Of a DNA stretch of 27,927 bases, positions 15,020 to 23,727 are shown piece after piece (positions within the stretch are counted from its first letter, which is position 1; every line of letters starts with the position of its first letter). The stretch comes from a virus. Made by a program: the position numbers and the translations under genes. Location: positions 1 to 27,927 of IMG/VR virus record IMGVR_UViG_3300009418_000088; one strand, 5' to 3'. The notes below the pieces were generated by a model. It was not told the origin of the DNA and did no database searches. It saw only the letters and a list, made by a program, of their open reading frames with translations.

Positions 15020-15119
15020 TTTATATTCTCCATGTGGGGCCAATAGTAGGGTAGCCACGAGAAATATTCTCAGAGAGGGGCCAATTTAATTCAACTGGGT
15101 AGCCTCCCAAACTATTGTG
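15020..15119. promoter_or_regulatory. Intergenic region with duplicated two-part motif
   Basis: This 100-bp gap before the scaffold gene holds two copies of a pair of words on the plus strand: GGGGCCAAT then GGGTAGCC at 15036-15056 (4 nt apart), and the same two words at 15077-15104 (11 nt apart). A small hairpin (GAGAATATTTCTC) lies between them. There is no clear sigma-70 promoter. It may hold binding sites or RNA elements that control scaffold and capsid expression. Confidence 0.4.
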
Positions 15120-17354
15120 TTAAATTCTTAGTTGAACAAGTGTTTTCTTAGGGGGTGGGATAGTCTCCAGTAAGTCCTCAAAAAACTTCTCTCCAAAATG
15201 ATCAACTATGTGTTTGGGAATTACGTATTCCCCTTCAGAAAGGTTGCGTAGTAAATCGTCTGCAACCCCTGCATTGGGTGGAGATTTTCCTTCCTTAGAC
15301 CGTCTATTGACTAAGCCACCTTCTGCGTAATTTTCACGAACGCGGACTAAGTCCTGACGTTCTTTTTGTTTCGCGTAAAAATCTTTTTTATCTTCTGCTA
15401 AATTATAATTCGGTAGTGGTGGATCTTGTGACTCTGATCCTGCACTAGAACCGGGAGTAAAGGCTAATGGAGCAAGAGCAGGTGCTTCAATATCAATATC
15501 TGTATCAATATCTGCAGGCAGTCTATCAACTAATCCACCTTCAGCATACCCACGCGCATCTTCATAATCTCTACGACTACGAATAAATTCTTCATGTTCT
15601 TTCAGCTTTTGATTATAATTCTCACGGGTACGAATAAAGTCTTCACGTTCTTTTCTTTTCTCGTAATAATCTTTTTTCGCTTCCTCTAAATTATAATTAG
15701 GCGCTGGGCCTTCTGCTTCTGGGGGTAAATTTGGATTAGAAACTAAGGGAATAGTACGGGGCTCTAGATCAGTAGGTAGTCTATCAACTGGCCCACCTCT
15801 AGCATATTTATAAGGATTACGTTTAACTAGGCCACCTCCAGCCATATCAGCATAAGGATCATCATCCATAGCAGCTTGGGCAGCAGCTTCACGCTCCTCA
15901 GCAGCTTGGGCAGCAGCTTGGGCAGCAGCTTCACGCTCCTCACGCTCCTTTTGCATTTCATCTGCATAATCAGCCTCAGCCCTAGCCTCAGCCCTAGCCT
16001 TTTCCTGATCTTCTTCATCTTGAGCTAATTGATAAGCCATATAATCTTCTTCTTCAGTTATAGGCTCAGGAGCACGAGGAACTAGAGGAGGAGGAGGAGC
16101 AATAGGAGCAGGTACAGGCTCAGGTACAGGCTCAGGTACAGGAGCAGGTACAGGAGCAGGTACAGGAGCAGGTACAGGCCCAGAACGAGGACCAAGAATA
16201 GCAGGAGCAGGAGCAGGACGAGGACCACTCCCAAACATATCATCGGTTATGAGTGGTCCTTCTGTAATATCGGGACGAGCAACATTAGGTATTGCTGAAG
16301 AAATCATATCAATACCAGTAGTAGCTTGTTCCCCTTCCTTTAAATTATAATCAGGACCAAGCTCCTGCTCTGGAGCAGTCTTAACCGAAGGAGCATCAGT
16401 TGCGCTACGTGCAGGATCTGTATCCAGCCCTAATATATTTGCAAGACCTCCTCCAGCATCAGCTGTAATATTAGCAACAGCTTGTTCAATACCTTTTCCT
16501 ATATTTATCCCTCCAGCAAGCATAGCATTGAAAAAATCTTCAAAAGTAGTAAAACTTGATTTTGACTCACCATATTTCGGGGCGAGAATCATCTTTCTTT
16601 CACCATCAACCCAGCCCCATACTTTTAAGCGTTTAAGTTCTGGATCCCATACTCCATCTGGATTATTAGGATCAGTCATTGCCTTTTCATAAATTTCTTC
16701 AGCTACTCTATCGTCTTCAGCTTGTTCTAATTCATATTCTTGGGCCCAAGCCTCATATTCTGGGTGACGATAATCACTACGATCTATTATTTGTGACTCA
16801 GGAGTAGGAGTAGTAGAAATAGTAGGAGGCCCAGGCTGAGCATCTCGATATGTAGGTGCTTCCGGTTGGGGATATGAACCTATTGGTCCTGCAGAATCAA
16901 TCGCAACCCTTGCTCTACGACCTCCATCAGTACCCCTTGCACCTTCAGCACGAATTCGTGGTACGGTAGCATAATATAAACCACCATTAACATCACGGTA
17001 TGCATTTAGACTTGTGATACCTTGATTTCTAAGATTTTGTGTAGCGTTAGTATCTAGTTGATCTCCACCTGCCATTGATGGTGTTGACGTTGCTGCTACT
17101 GCCTGAGCAGATCCTGGTGATATAGTACCATCGCCACTAGATGCATCTTGTTCTGGAGCAACCCATTGAGTATATCGTGATTCAGTACCTGCTGGTGGAG
17201 TACCCCTAACCCATCCTGGTCCTGGCGTAAATCCACCAATACTAGCCGTCCATGTCTCTCCTGTAGATGGATTATAAAATGGATCAAACGCCTGAGTAGA
17301 AATCCCACCTGAGTGAGTAAATCCTGGGGGTGTTCCTCTTTGTTGCTCAGCCAT
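15120..17354 (-). CDS. Large Pro/Ala-rich virion protein with GG(L/P)V-x-R repeats
   Basis: A 744-aa protein of modular, largely disordered design. The N-terminal third is Gly/Pro/Thr-rich. The middle has a Pro-Val-Pro-Ala/Glu repeat (PVPAPVPAPVPAPVPEPVPE) and an Ala/Glu coiled coil (EEREAAAQAAAQAAEEREAA). The last 220 residues hold three modules of NYNL..(A/D)KKD(Y/F)Y.K.KER plus GG(L/P)V(D/N)R. The C-terminus ADDLLRNLSEGEYVIPKHIV...GEKFFEDL resembles the GE(F/Y)V(I/V)P motif found at the ends of tape-measure-like and injected virion proteins. I chose the ATG at 17354, with AGGA upstream and an 8-nt overlap with the previous gene. It may be an internal or ejection protein. Confidence 0.65.
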   Translation of the reverse strand: MAEQQRGTPPGFTHSGGISTQAFDPFYNPSTGETWTASIGGFTPGPGWVRGTPPAGTESRYTQWVAPEQDASSGDGTISPGSAQAVAATSTPSMAGGDQLDTNATQNLRNQGITSLNAYRDVNGGLYYATVPRIRAEGARGTDGGRRARVAIDSAGPIGSYPQPEAPTYRDAQPGPPTISTTPTPESQIIDRSDYRHPEYEAWAQEYELEQAEDDRVAEEIYEKAMTDPNNPDGVWDPELKRLKVWGWVDGERKMILAPKYGESKSSFTTFEDFFNAMLAGGINIGKGIEQAVANITADAGGGLANILGLDTDPARSATDAPSVKTAPEQELGPDYNLKEGEQATTGIDMISSAIPNVARPDITEGPLITDDMFGSGPRPAPAPAILGPRSGPVPAPVPAPVPAPVPEPVPEPVPAPIAPPPPLVPRAPEPITEEEDYMAYQLAQDEEDQEKARAEARAEADYADEMQKEREEREAAAQAAAQAAEEREAAAQAAMDDDPYADMAGGGLVKRNPYKYARGGPVDRLPTDLEPRTIPLVSNPNLPPEAEGPAPNYNLEEAKKDYYEKRKEREDFIRTRENYNQKLKEHEEFIRSRRDYEDARGYAEGGLVDRLPADIDTDIDIEAPALAPLAFTPGSSAGSESQDPPLPNYNLAEDKKDFYAKQKERQDLVRVRENYAEGGLVNRRSKEGKSPPNAGVADDLLRNLSEGEYVIPKHIVDHFGEKFFEDLLETIPPPKKTLVQLRI
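15871..15950. repeat. Short tandem repeats encoding Ala-rich coiled coil
   Basis: The words GCAGCTTGGGCA and GCTTCACGCTCCTCA alternate several times, coding for the Glu-Arg-Glu-Ala and Ala-Gln-Ala-Ala heptads of the large virion protein. The unit copies are nearly identical at nucleotide level, so length variation between isolates is likely. Confidence 0.7.
16106..16180. repeat. 12-bp tandem repeats encoding Pro-Val-Pro-Ala/Glu
   Basis: About six consecutive near-identical copies of a 12-bp unit (GGTACAGGAGCA or GGTACAGGCTCA on the plus strand) encode the PVPA/PVPE tract of the large virion protein. Near-perfect copies suggest slippage-prone expansion. The stiff Pro-rich rod would space the flanking domains. 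Confidence 0.8.
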
Positions 17355-17595
17355 GGGTATCATCCTGTTTGTTATTAGCAAATTCGTTTTTTACAGTGTC
17401 AGATAAGGCTCTTAGTTGATTAATCAATTTCATTTTCCCTTGTGCCTGATATAAGTCTTGATTATTAGCGGATGTATCTTGAATACCCCTCTGTAATTTT
17501 TCTAATTCATCTAGATAGAGCAAAAAATTAGGCCAATCAGGAGAGTGGGCTATGTTATTGAGGCTGGGGAGGAGGAGCTTGGATATTGCCACCAT
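17347..17595 (-). CDS. Small helical protein between portal and large virion protein
   Basis: An 82-aa helical protein (MVAISKLLLPSLNNIAHSPD, WPNFLLYLDELEKLQRGIQD, KMKLINQLRALSDTVKNEFA). The frame extends to 17622, but AAGGAG lies just before the ATG at 17595 (and 6 nt before a GTG at 17592), so the start is probably there. Its first ~40 nt overlap the end of the portal gene in another frame, and its stop overlaps the next gene. The HSP.W..(F/L)...L......L...Q pattern occurs in short unnamed phage proteins after portals. The function is unknown. Confidence 0.6.
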   Translation of the reverse strand: MVAISKLLLPSLNNIAHSPDWPNFLLYLDELEKLQRGIQDTSANNQDLYQAQGKMKLINQLRALSDTVKNEFANNKQDDTHG

Positions 17596-19753
17596 TATCT
17601 CCTTCATTTCCAGAGAAGCCACTCTCTCCCGGTAGTTTTACATTAGCTGGGCTTATATTACCATTTCCTGTACCAGTTGATCCACCCGGTTCTGCCATAC
17701 CACCAGCCATTAAACCACTAGGGCCTAATGGTCCACCTTGATCAAGTGGTCCACCCTGACCACCTGGACCACCCATGGCAGATGCTTTACCAATAAGTTC
17801 AGCAATTACCTTCGCTTGATCAAGATCATTAATAACTTCTTCTGGATCTAGGTCTTGTGAATATGCATATTCTTTTAACAATGGCCCTGGATTAATCCAC
17901 GGTGCTAACATAGGATTACCAGTTAATTGTAAGAACTGTTGAATCCTTTGACTACGAACTTCCTTCTGCATCAGAGCATCAGTACCTAGAGCCTTAACTT
18001 TTAGATCACCCTGGATACGTACATCAGGATTGAATTGCATATTCCAGTAATAGAATCCCTCTCCAAGAGGCTTCAAATGATAATCATCAATGTTCTTAAC
18101 AACTGTCTTAATATTAAGAGCGGCTGCACCCATAAGCATTGACATACCAGCAGCAGTACGAGTAGTACTCTGAACTCTGGTTTGTCCATGACTATAGGAC
18201 GGGATGCCAGTCTCTTCGTCAGCAATCTGACGCCACTTATCAAACATGGCAAGATTTTCTGTTGTAGTAGACGGAAACTTAATTCCGTGTATTGCTTGTC
18301 CCGGTGCACCAGACTGGCGACGGAAAATCTTACCTGGATAAATATCAGTAGGCTGTCCTGGTACAAGAGCAGACTCATCAATATCAAATATCAAGTTGCC
18401 TGATAAAGCAAGGTTATCAATAGCCATACGTGCATGGCCATTCATCAGCATAGTGCTGTCAGCCATATTCTCAGGGACACCAACACCAAAGAATTCATGT
18501 GGGTCACGTTCGTATGGGCAACAGTGATAAGGAAGACGTTCAGGTTCAAATGGGTTAATGACCATACGCAATAATTGATTATTGCATACCCAGATATTAA
18601 CCTGTACTTCGTCTAACTCGGTAAGTTCTTCAATTCCGTCCATACCCATTTCAAGAGCAATAGACTTATCTAGTGTACCCCAATACTCAAGTACTTCATA
18701 GCGTGTCTCTTCTACCTGATCATCATTGTCATCATACCCAAGACTATTTTCATAGTGCTGCTTAACATAATTTGGACCTTGAGAAATTGCAGTATCCAAA
18801 GCACCTACATTAAAGTATGGCATTTTACGTAGACGACGAAGCATACTCTTCGTCATTTTGTGACGTTCAATAAAATGATCTAAGTCAAAAGAATCAGTAG
18901 CACCAGCATCTGGGAAAGCGTTCCAAACAGATACATGAGAAATAGCAGGTATTAACTTTGTTTTAGGTTCATACTCTTTCTCAGTTTCCCCATCTTCACT
19001 AACAACCATTCGCCATGCAGGGACAATTTCAGTTGTATTATATGGTCCTTTAATAATTCCAGTACCATATAAACATAGTTCAAAGTTAGATTTACGAAAT
19101 TCTCTTGATGCTTTAGTTTCTGTTAGTTGATCCTTAATAGTTTTCTGCATTTCTATTGCAGAAGCCTTGGCAGGACTAACCTGTGATTCATCTGTTGGAG
19201 CAGGTCCAGGTTTAAACTTAGCAACTCCCTCCATAAACTTCTGACGTAATCCCCCTAGGAAATGCATAGGAGGAATATTTTCATTCTCTCTCTTGCCATC
19301 CCCAGGATAACCAAAGTCTAGTTCTGGATTTAGTTCTGTAAGCTCTTCTTCTGGTGCATCCTCTTTAGCCACATGGGCGTATTCTGCAACACCCTCTGGG
19401 CGTTCAGTTGCAAATACTCCAATTGGAAATTTGCCACTACCAAATAATACTTCATTAATCTGGCCATAGGCAGCTAAAGTTTTAGACTTGGCAATCTTAA
19501 CAAAGACCTGAGATTTCTCATCTCTACGTAAGTTACGTTGAGCATTAACAATCCCACGATAATCTTCATAGGCCGTTAGATGACGAGCCTCAGAGGATAG
19601 CTTAGCAGTCTTGGCTCGTTCGTAACGAGTTAAGACTACACCTATAACAGCAGGAACATTTATATCAGAGTTTTCCTGCTCTTTAATAGACTTTTTTATA
19701 TCCTCTGGTTCGATGCCTTCTACACCACCAGAATATGCTACTACAGCATCCAT
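17555..19753 (-). CDS. Portal protein (large podoviral type)
   Basis: A 732-aa protein forming the dodecameric DNA gate at the unique capsid vertex. The early region (RHLTAYEDYRGIVNAQRN, FVKIAKSKTLAAYGQINEVL) and the central PYHCCPYERDPHEFFGVGVP, ENMADSTMLMNGHARMAIDN, then RTAAGMSMLMGAAALNIKTV form the pattern of large portals in P22-like and marine podoviruses, in which the helix near SMLMGAA lines the channel. The C-terminal 60 residues are a Gly/Pro-rich tail (GGPGGQGGPLDQGGPLGPSG). It lies two genes downstream of the large terminase. Its length fits the 700-plus class. Confidence 0.85.
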   Translation of the reverse strand: MDAVVAYSGGVEGIEPEDIKKSIKEQENSDINVPAVIGVVLTRYERAKTAKLSSEARHLTAYEDYRGIVNAQRNLRRDEKSQVFVKIAKSKTLAAYGQINEVLFGSGKFPIGVFATERPEGVAEYAHVAKEDAPEEELTELNPELDFGYPGDGKRENENIPPMHFLGGLRQKFMEGVAKFKPGPAPTDESQVSPAKASAIEMQKTIKDQLTETKASREFRKSNFELCLYGTGIIKGPYNTTEIVPAWRMVVSEDGETEKEYEPKTKLIPAISHVSVWNAFPDAGATDSFDLDHFIERHKMTKSMLRRLRKMPYFNVGALDTAISQGPNYVKQHYENSLGYDDNDDQVEETRYEVLEYWGTLDKSIALEMGMDGIEELTELDEVQVNIWVCNNQLLRMVINPFEPERLPYHCCPYERDPHEFFGVGVPENMADSTMLMNGHARMAIDNLALSGNLIFDIDESALVPGQPTDIYPGKIFRRQSGAPGQAIHGIKFPSTTTENLAMFDKWRQIADEETGIPSYSHGQTRVQSTTRTAAGMSMLMGAAALNIKTVVKNIDDYHLKPLGEGFYYWNMQFNPDVRIQGDLKVKALGTDALMQKEVRSQRIQQFLQLTGNPMLAPWINPGPLLKEYAYSQDLDPEEVINDLDQAKVIAELIGKASAMGGPGGQGGPLDQGGPLGPSGLMAGGMAEPGGSTGTGNGNISPANVKLPGESGFSGNEGDNGGNIQAPPPQPQ

Positions 19754-19762
19754 AGGTTAGTG

Positions 19763-20002
19763 CTAGGTTACATTACGATAAGAGGCTTTCTTATACACCT
19801 TTGCAAGCGAATGATCTTCTGCCATACGCTTAAACTCATTATCATTCTCAGCAACACTCTTAGTGGGATAAGCCTCACTAAAATTACTGGTATAACCCTT
19901 CGCAAGAGGCTTAGTCTTAGTATTACGATGATCATAACCAGCTTTCATATCTGGATTGAATGAACCGGCAGTGCGACCATCATCAATTTTAAAATTAGGC
20001 AT
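19763..20002 (-). CDS. Small hypothetical protein upstream of portal
   Basis: A 79-aa polar protein (MPNFKIDDGRTAGSFNPDMK, AGYDHRNTKTKPLAKG) with no hydrophobic core, probably disordered or an adaptor peptide. AAGGA (in the end of the preceding gene) lies 7-8 nt upstream of the ATG. Position between the terminase and portal genes suggests a minor virion or packaging role. No family is recognised. Confidence 0.6.
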   Translation of the reverse strand: MPNFKIDDGRTAGSFNPDMKAGYDHRNTKTKPLAKGYTSNFSEAYPTKSVAENDNEFKRMAEDHSLAKVYKKASYRNVT

Positions 20003-20013
20003 ATTAGGTATCC

Positions 20014-20178
20014 TTATTTAGTTTTTAATTTTGTAGCTTTAGTTTTAGTTAGTTTATTGGTTTTAGGTTTAAGTTTACCAGTTTTTTGTAACTGACTTGT
20101 AGCTATTGCATAAGCAGCACTCTTAGATTTACCTTTTTTTGATAATTTTTTAACAAGATCTTCTAAAATTTTTGGCAT
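20014..20178 (-). CDS. 54-aa basic protein with GKSKSAAYAIATSQLQKTG motif
   Basis: This short gene starts 3 nt after the terminase stop. It reads MPKILEDLVKKLSKKGKSKS, then AAYAIATSQLQKTGKLKPKT and a Lys/Thr tail. The LxxKGKSxSxAYAIA(T)xxLQKxG motif is a very small family I associate with marine phages and some bacteria, of unknown function. It is strongly basic and lies among packaging genes, so DNA contact is possible. Confidence 0.65.
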   Translation of the reverse strand: MPKILEDLVKKLSKKGKSKSAAYAIATSQLQKTGKLKPKTNKLTKTKATKLKTK

Positions 20179-20180
20179 AT

Positions 20181-21872
20181 TTAATAACCAAACTTAGTAT
20201 CTACTAGTGTAGGTTGTTCTAATGTGTATTTCTGTTCGTCCGGGTATAGAGTATAAGATGGACGATTATTCATACCATATCTAAATGAATCATATAAGTG
20301 ATCCTCAATAAACTTAGTATCAACATCTTCTGCATTAGAAGAATCAAGAGGCAGAATAGGCATAATTCTAATTAGATTTCTGCAATTCCTGAAAATCTTT
20401 ACTCCAACTTCATTGGTATAACTATTAACTTTTAACCTACGATGAAGTTCAATTTTACCACGAACTCTACTACCTTTACTCTTATCTGTTTTAGTCCACC
20501 TAACACCAGCTTGAATCATAGTCTCAGCGATGCTTGGTCCACGTTGACCGCGTTCTGCCCAACTCTCAGTATCTAATGGGCCAGTAAGTATTCCGGGGTC
20601 ATTCCATTCTAGTTCAATAATCTTTTCAGCTAGTGCATCTGCGTCTAAATTTTTTTGGTAAAGTTCCCTGTATACAAATACTGTTCCATTGGGAGCAACT
20701 GCATACCATAAAACAGCAGAAGGGGCTACATAACCATAATCACAAGATCTATACCGTTTCCAGTGGTTAGGAATTTCAAAAGGTTCACAGGTATGGACCT
20801 TATGATCAAACTCAGGAAAGGCTGTATCTTCAGCTACATCCCAATCTCCCTCCAATAGTCGTCTTCGTTGTACTTCTGGAAGAGAGGATAACATTGCCAG
20901 ATATTCTGGCGACTGCATAAGATATGGATTATCAGATAACCTAGCAGGAATAAATCGTCGTTTAAATAATGGTAGTCCGCGTAATTCTTGATCTACAATT
21001 GCAAGCTGTGGATAACGTAAAATATCTCCAGTCTCAATATCCGTTGCCCAGAAAGATTCATTATACGGAGCAGGATGAATAAACATCTTCTTAACCCACC
21101 AACCACCAATACCACCGGGGTTAGTTGTTGCTCTCATATACGTCTGGATAGTTTTATCTGTAGTACGAAGACGAGAACGTAGATAATCCCAAACATAGGG
21201 TGTAGCATAGTGGGTTAACTCATCAACACCAATCCAAGTAAAAGCTTGTCCTTGGTAACGGTGCACATCAAGATCATTCTCCACGAAGCTCATAATAAAC
21301 ACAGCACCGGATGGAAAGGTCCAACGAGACTTCTGTTGGTTCCATTTTGCTCCTGGGAAAGCTTTAGGATATAAGTCATGAGACTTATCAATAAGCTCTT
21401 GAAGTTCTGGCATACTCTTACGTAATAGAATCGGTTTGTGGTTTCTATTATGAATATACCTAAGTGGATCAATCAACATAGCGTATGATTTACCACCACC
21501 GGCTGCTCCACCATAGAGCACTTCTTTTTCAGGCGCTGCTAAGAAGGATTCCTGTGCTCCTGCATTTGGTCTAAAGATAACATCTGTATCTGGGTTATCA
21601 ACAATTGTTTGAGCAGTTGGTGTAGCGTCTTCAAGATCAGTAACTACATATCCAACTTTACTTTTACCAGATAACTTATCAGAGAAATCTTTAGTAGCAG
21701 TAAGTTTCTTCTTAGAAGCTGCTAATTTATCTTTAGCTTTCTTAGCAGCTTTGGCAGCTTTAACAGCATCATCTTTAGTGCGTTTAAGTACTCTTGCAGC
21801 AGAAAGCTTAGCTTTATGCTTTGAACTAAAATTATACTGTCGTTTCTTTGTCTCTTCAATTTTTTCTACCAT
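20181..21872 (-). CDS. Terminase large subunit (packaging ATPase and nuclease)
   Basis: A 563-aa motor that pumps DNA into the prohead and cuts it. Walker A is GGAAGGGKS (residues 121-129), Walker B is TWIGVDE (212-218) and the coupling motif is ATTNPGG (248-254). The RNase-H-like nuclease follows, with acidic residues in SCDYG (Asp378), GPLDTESW (Asp434) and EDHLYDSFRYG (Asp524/528). Residues 1-75 are an unusual Lys/Ala-rich basic extension (AAKAAKKAKDKLAASKKKL). No clear ribosome-binding site precedes the ATG. Instead a hairpin (21882-21904) sits about 10 nt upstream. Confidence 0.93.
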   Translation of the reverse strand: MVEKIEETKKRQYNFSSKHKAKLSAARVLKRTKDDAVKAAKAAKKAKDKLAASKKKLTATKDFSDKLSGKSKVGYVVTDLEDATPTAQTIVDNPDTDVIFRPNAGAQESFLAAPEKEVLYGGAAGGGKSYAMLIDPLRYIHNRNHKPILLRKSMPELQELIDKSHDLYPKAFPGAKWNQQKSRWTFPSGAVFIMSFVENDLDVHRYQGQAFTWIGVDELTHYATPYVWDYLRSRLRTTDKTIQTYMRATTNPGGIGGWWVKKMFIHPAPYNESFWATDIETGDILRYPQLAIVDQELRGLPLFKRRFIPARLSDNPYLMQSPEYLAMLSSLPEVQRRRLLEGDWDVAEDTAFPEFDHKVHTCEPFEIPNHWKRYRSCDYGYVAPSAVLWYAVAPNGTVFVYRELYQKNLDADALAEKIIELEWNDPGILTGPLDTESWAERGQRGPSIAETMIQAGVRWTKTDKSKGSRVRGKIELHRRLKVNSYTNEVGVKIFRNCRNLIRIMPILPLDSSNAEDVDTKFIEDHLYDSFRYGMNNRPSYTLYPDEQKYTLEQPTLVDTKFGY

Positions 21873-21881
21873 GGATAAAAT

Positions 21882-21904
21882 GGAGGTGTCATAAGGACAC
21901 CCCC
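21882..21904 (-). terminator. Hairpin upstream of terminase
   Basis: Read leftward, GGTGTC and GACACC pair around CTTAT with two outer G-C pairs beyond a mismatch, followed by CATTTTAT. It sits between the 205-aa structural gene and the terminase ATG. It could be a weak terminator or attenuator after the structural gene, or a structure limiting terminase translation. The T run is poor. Confidence 0.35.
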
Positions 21905-21910
21905 AATTAT

Positions 21911-22528
21911 TTAGCTTGTAATATTCTCTTCAGCCCAAGTGATACTAACTGAAAGATCAACAGTAGTTGTAGATAGCATATTCATCAGAGAGAGAACTCC
22001 TCCTGGTGGTACGATAATTGATCCATCAATTCTATCTTCTGATACACCTTGTGGCTGAGTAATAGCAGTACTTGCACCAGCAGCATTCAGAATAGTAATT
22101 GGTGAAGGACGAAGAATTCCAAGACTTCCACCAAGACCAGTCAATGCAGTACTCATTGCAAATGCTTTGGCAACTGAGCCAGACGATGCTAAAGTAGAAC
22201 AATTAACAGGAGTACTACCAGTCGAAATAGATGATTCTGATGTATCTTTATACCAAGTAAATCCACCTGGAGCTACAGCCGAATCGTCTATCGTTGTAGC
22301 AACAACAGTAGCATTTAGTACTACTAGATTTTTTCCAGTACCAGTGTCATTCCAAAGCCCAATAACAGGTTTAGAAGTAGCAGTTACTCCAGTAGCAACT
22401 GCATTAGCTGCTACTAGAGGTGTATTGCTGATACCGAATGTGTATACATTTCCACGAACATTCGCATCATAGTATTGTGCGAACGACTGACTTGTCCGTG
22501 AAATCGCATTTTGCATTCCTGTACTCAT
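21911..22528 (-). CDS. Beta-rich structural protein
   Basis: A 205-aa protein rich in Ala, Thr, Ser and Val with regular strands (GKNLVVLNATVVATTIDDSA, GSIIVPPGGVLSLMNMLSTT, VDLSVSITWAEE). The N-terminus (ISRTSQSFAQYYDANVRGNV) may be helical. The pattern resembles head or tail surface proteins common in marine phage genomes. Like the 119-aa and 176-aa proteins, it ends in paired strands after a PPGG turn. AAGGAG precedes the ATG. Function within the virion is not assigned. Confidence 0.65.
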   Translation of the reverse strand: MSTGMQNAISRTSQSFAQYYDANVRGNVYTFGISNTPLVAANAVATGVTATSKPVIGLWNDTGTGKNLVVLNATVVATTIDDSAVAPGGFTWYKDTSESSISTGSTPVNCSTLASSGSVAKAFAMSTALTGLGGSLGILRPSPITILNAAGASTAITQPQGVSEDRIDGSIIVPPGGVLSLMNMLSTTTVDLSVSITWAEENITS

Positions 22529-22543
22529 GATAACTCCTTATTG

Positions 22544-23665
22544 TTATTGTGTTGCAGGTCTAGCACCAGCAAAGTAGATGTAGTCTATTGATAGATCAGT
22601 ATTAGTTTGCGCATCAACTGCGGAATCCATTCCAATAAACGGAATGAGCAATGATGTAGTAGCAACAGCTGTGGTTACGGTATTAGTCAAAACACCATTA
22701 ACATAGAACCTAGCATCACCATCTTCATCAACTTCAATACGTAAAGTATAGTATTTATCTGCTGTCGTAGTAACGCCGGTTGATGTTTCAGCAGCAGATG
22801 CACCAATTGTACCCGCATTTTCAGATGAAACTTGCCATACAGTATTGGCAGTAGCATCAAAATCAAACAAGAACAGTGCAACATTGGTTACGGTTAGGCC
22901 ACCGTCTGCAACTGTACCACTATTGGCAAGATGCAGTAGGTTTTCTGAACTTTCCGCAAGTTTATCAGATAAACCAACATTAATAGTACACCCAGTAACA
23001 TGACTAGTAGAAACACGAGCTTCCATAACAGTAGTACCAAGACTTACCAAAGAACCCTTAGAAAGAAGAATTAAGCTAAGGACACTAGCATCATTAGTAC
23101 TGTTTCCATCACCAGAGCCTATAGTAATGATACCTTCTGGTACACCAGCAGTTGTTGCTGCAGCAGTAGCATCACCATCACTACCAGCAAAAGTAATCCA
23201 GTTATCAGGCACAACGCCAGATACAGAAATAGCTGCATTTGTAAAATCATCAAAGATTTCAAAATGGGTTTCTCGGCATGGTTGATTCTTAGTACGGTCT
23301 GCGTACCACTTAGTGGCACTAGTAGCCGAAAATACAGCGGTCTGACGCGGGCTAAGATAATAGGCCGTGTCTTCGGACAGGTCATTAATATTATCATTTC
23401 CGCCACTGACAGGATAAACCAACAGAGCGTAATTTGTATTGTCATTTACAATAGTGTACGGTCCTGCATTAGTCGCAGCAGCCGGTAATGCCACACCAGC
23501 AGCACCAGTGGCACCTGTAACAATATTATTAAAAGCCGTAATAACAGTAGCATCAGAAGCTGCTGTACCAGCAGCAGCTACAACATTAGTAGCATTTCGA
23601 TCAAGTCCCGCAGAATCTACTCTAAGCACGTAGGCTTCATGCGGGTCAGTAGTAATACTCGCCAT
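22544..23665 (-). CDS. Structural protein with fibre-type domain and LamG-like domain
   Basis: A 373-aa protein with two visible parts. Residues about 55-125 (GVALPAAATNAGPYTIVNDN, LLVYPVSGG, then FSATSATKWYAD) match the duplicated domain of the tail fibre (LPTAVAG...I.ND.AQ...WP...TNW). Residues about 135-373 look like a concanavalin/LamG-type sandwich (YYTLRIEVDEDGDARFYVNG, VLTNTVTTA), a fold that often binds sugars. AAGGAG lies 8 nt before the ATG. It is probably a surface-exposed virion or receptor-contact protein, although it is encoded near the terminase instead of the fibre. Confidence 0.65.
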   Translation of the reverse strand: MASITTDPHEAYVLRVDSAGLDRNATNVVAAAGTAASDATVITAFNNIVTGATGAAGVALPAAATNAGPYTIVNDNTNYALLVYPVSGGNDNINDLSEDTAYYLSPRQTAVFSATSATKWYADRTKNQPCRETHFEIFDDFTNAAISVSGVVPDNWITFAGSDGDATAAATTAGVPEGIITIGSGDGNSTNDASVLSLILLSKGSLVSLGTTVMEARVSTSHVTGCTINVGLSDKLAESSENLLHLANSGTVADGGLTVTNVALFLFDFDATANTVWQVSSENAGTIGASAAETSTGVTTTADKYYTLRIEVDEDGDARFYVNGVLTNTVTTAVATTSLLIPFIGMDSAVDAQTNTDLSIDYIYFAGARPATQ

Positions 23666-23727
23666 AATTTATCTCCTTAATTTACTTTATTAAATTTATA
23701 TAACATTATTTTTGAAGCCTAATAAAT

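Noticed and set aside
15059-15119. Sigma-70 promoter before the scaffold gene (TTGAAT ... GAATAT).
   Set aside because: The hexamers are poor and the spacer is 19 bp; compared with the three exact promoters it is not convincing.
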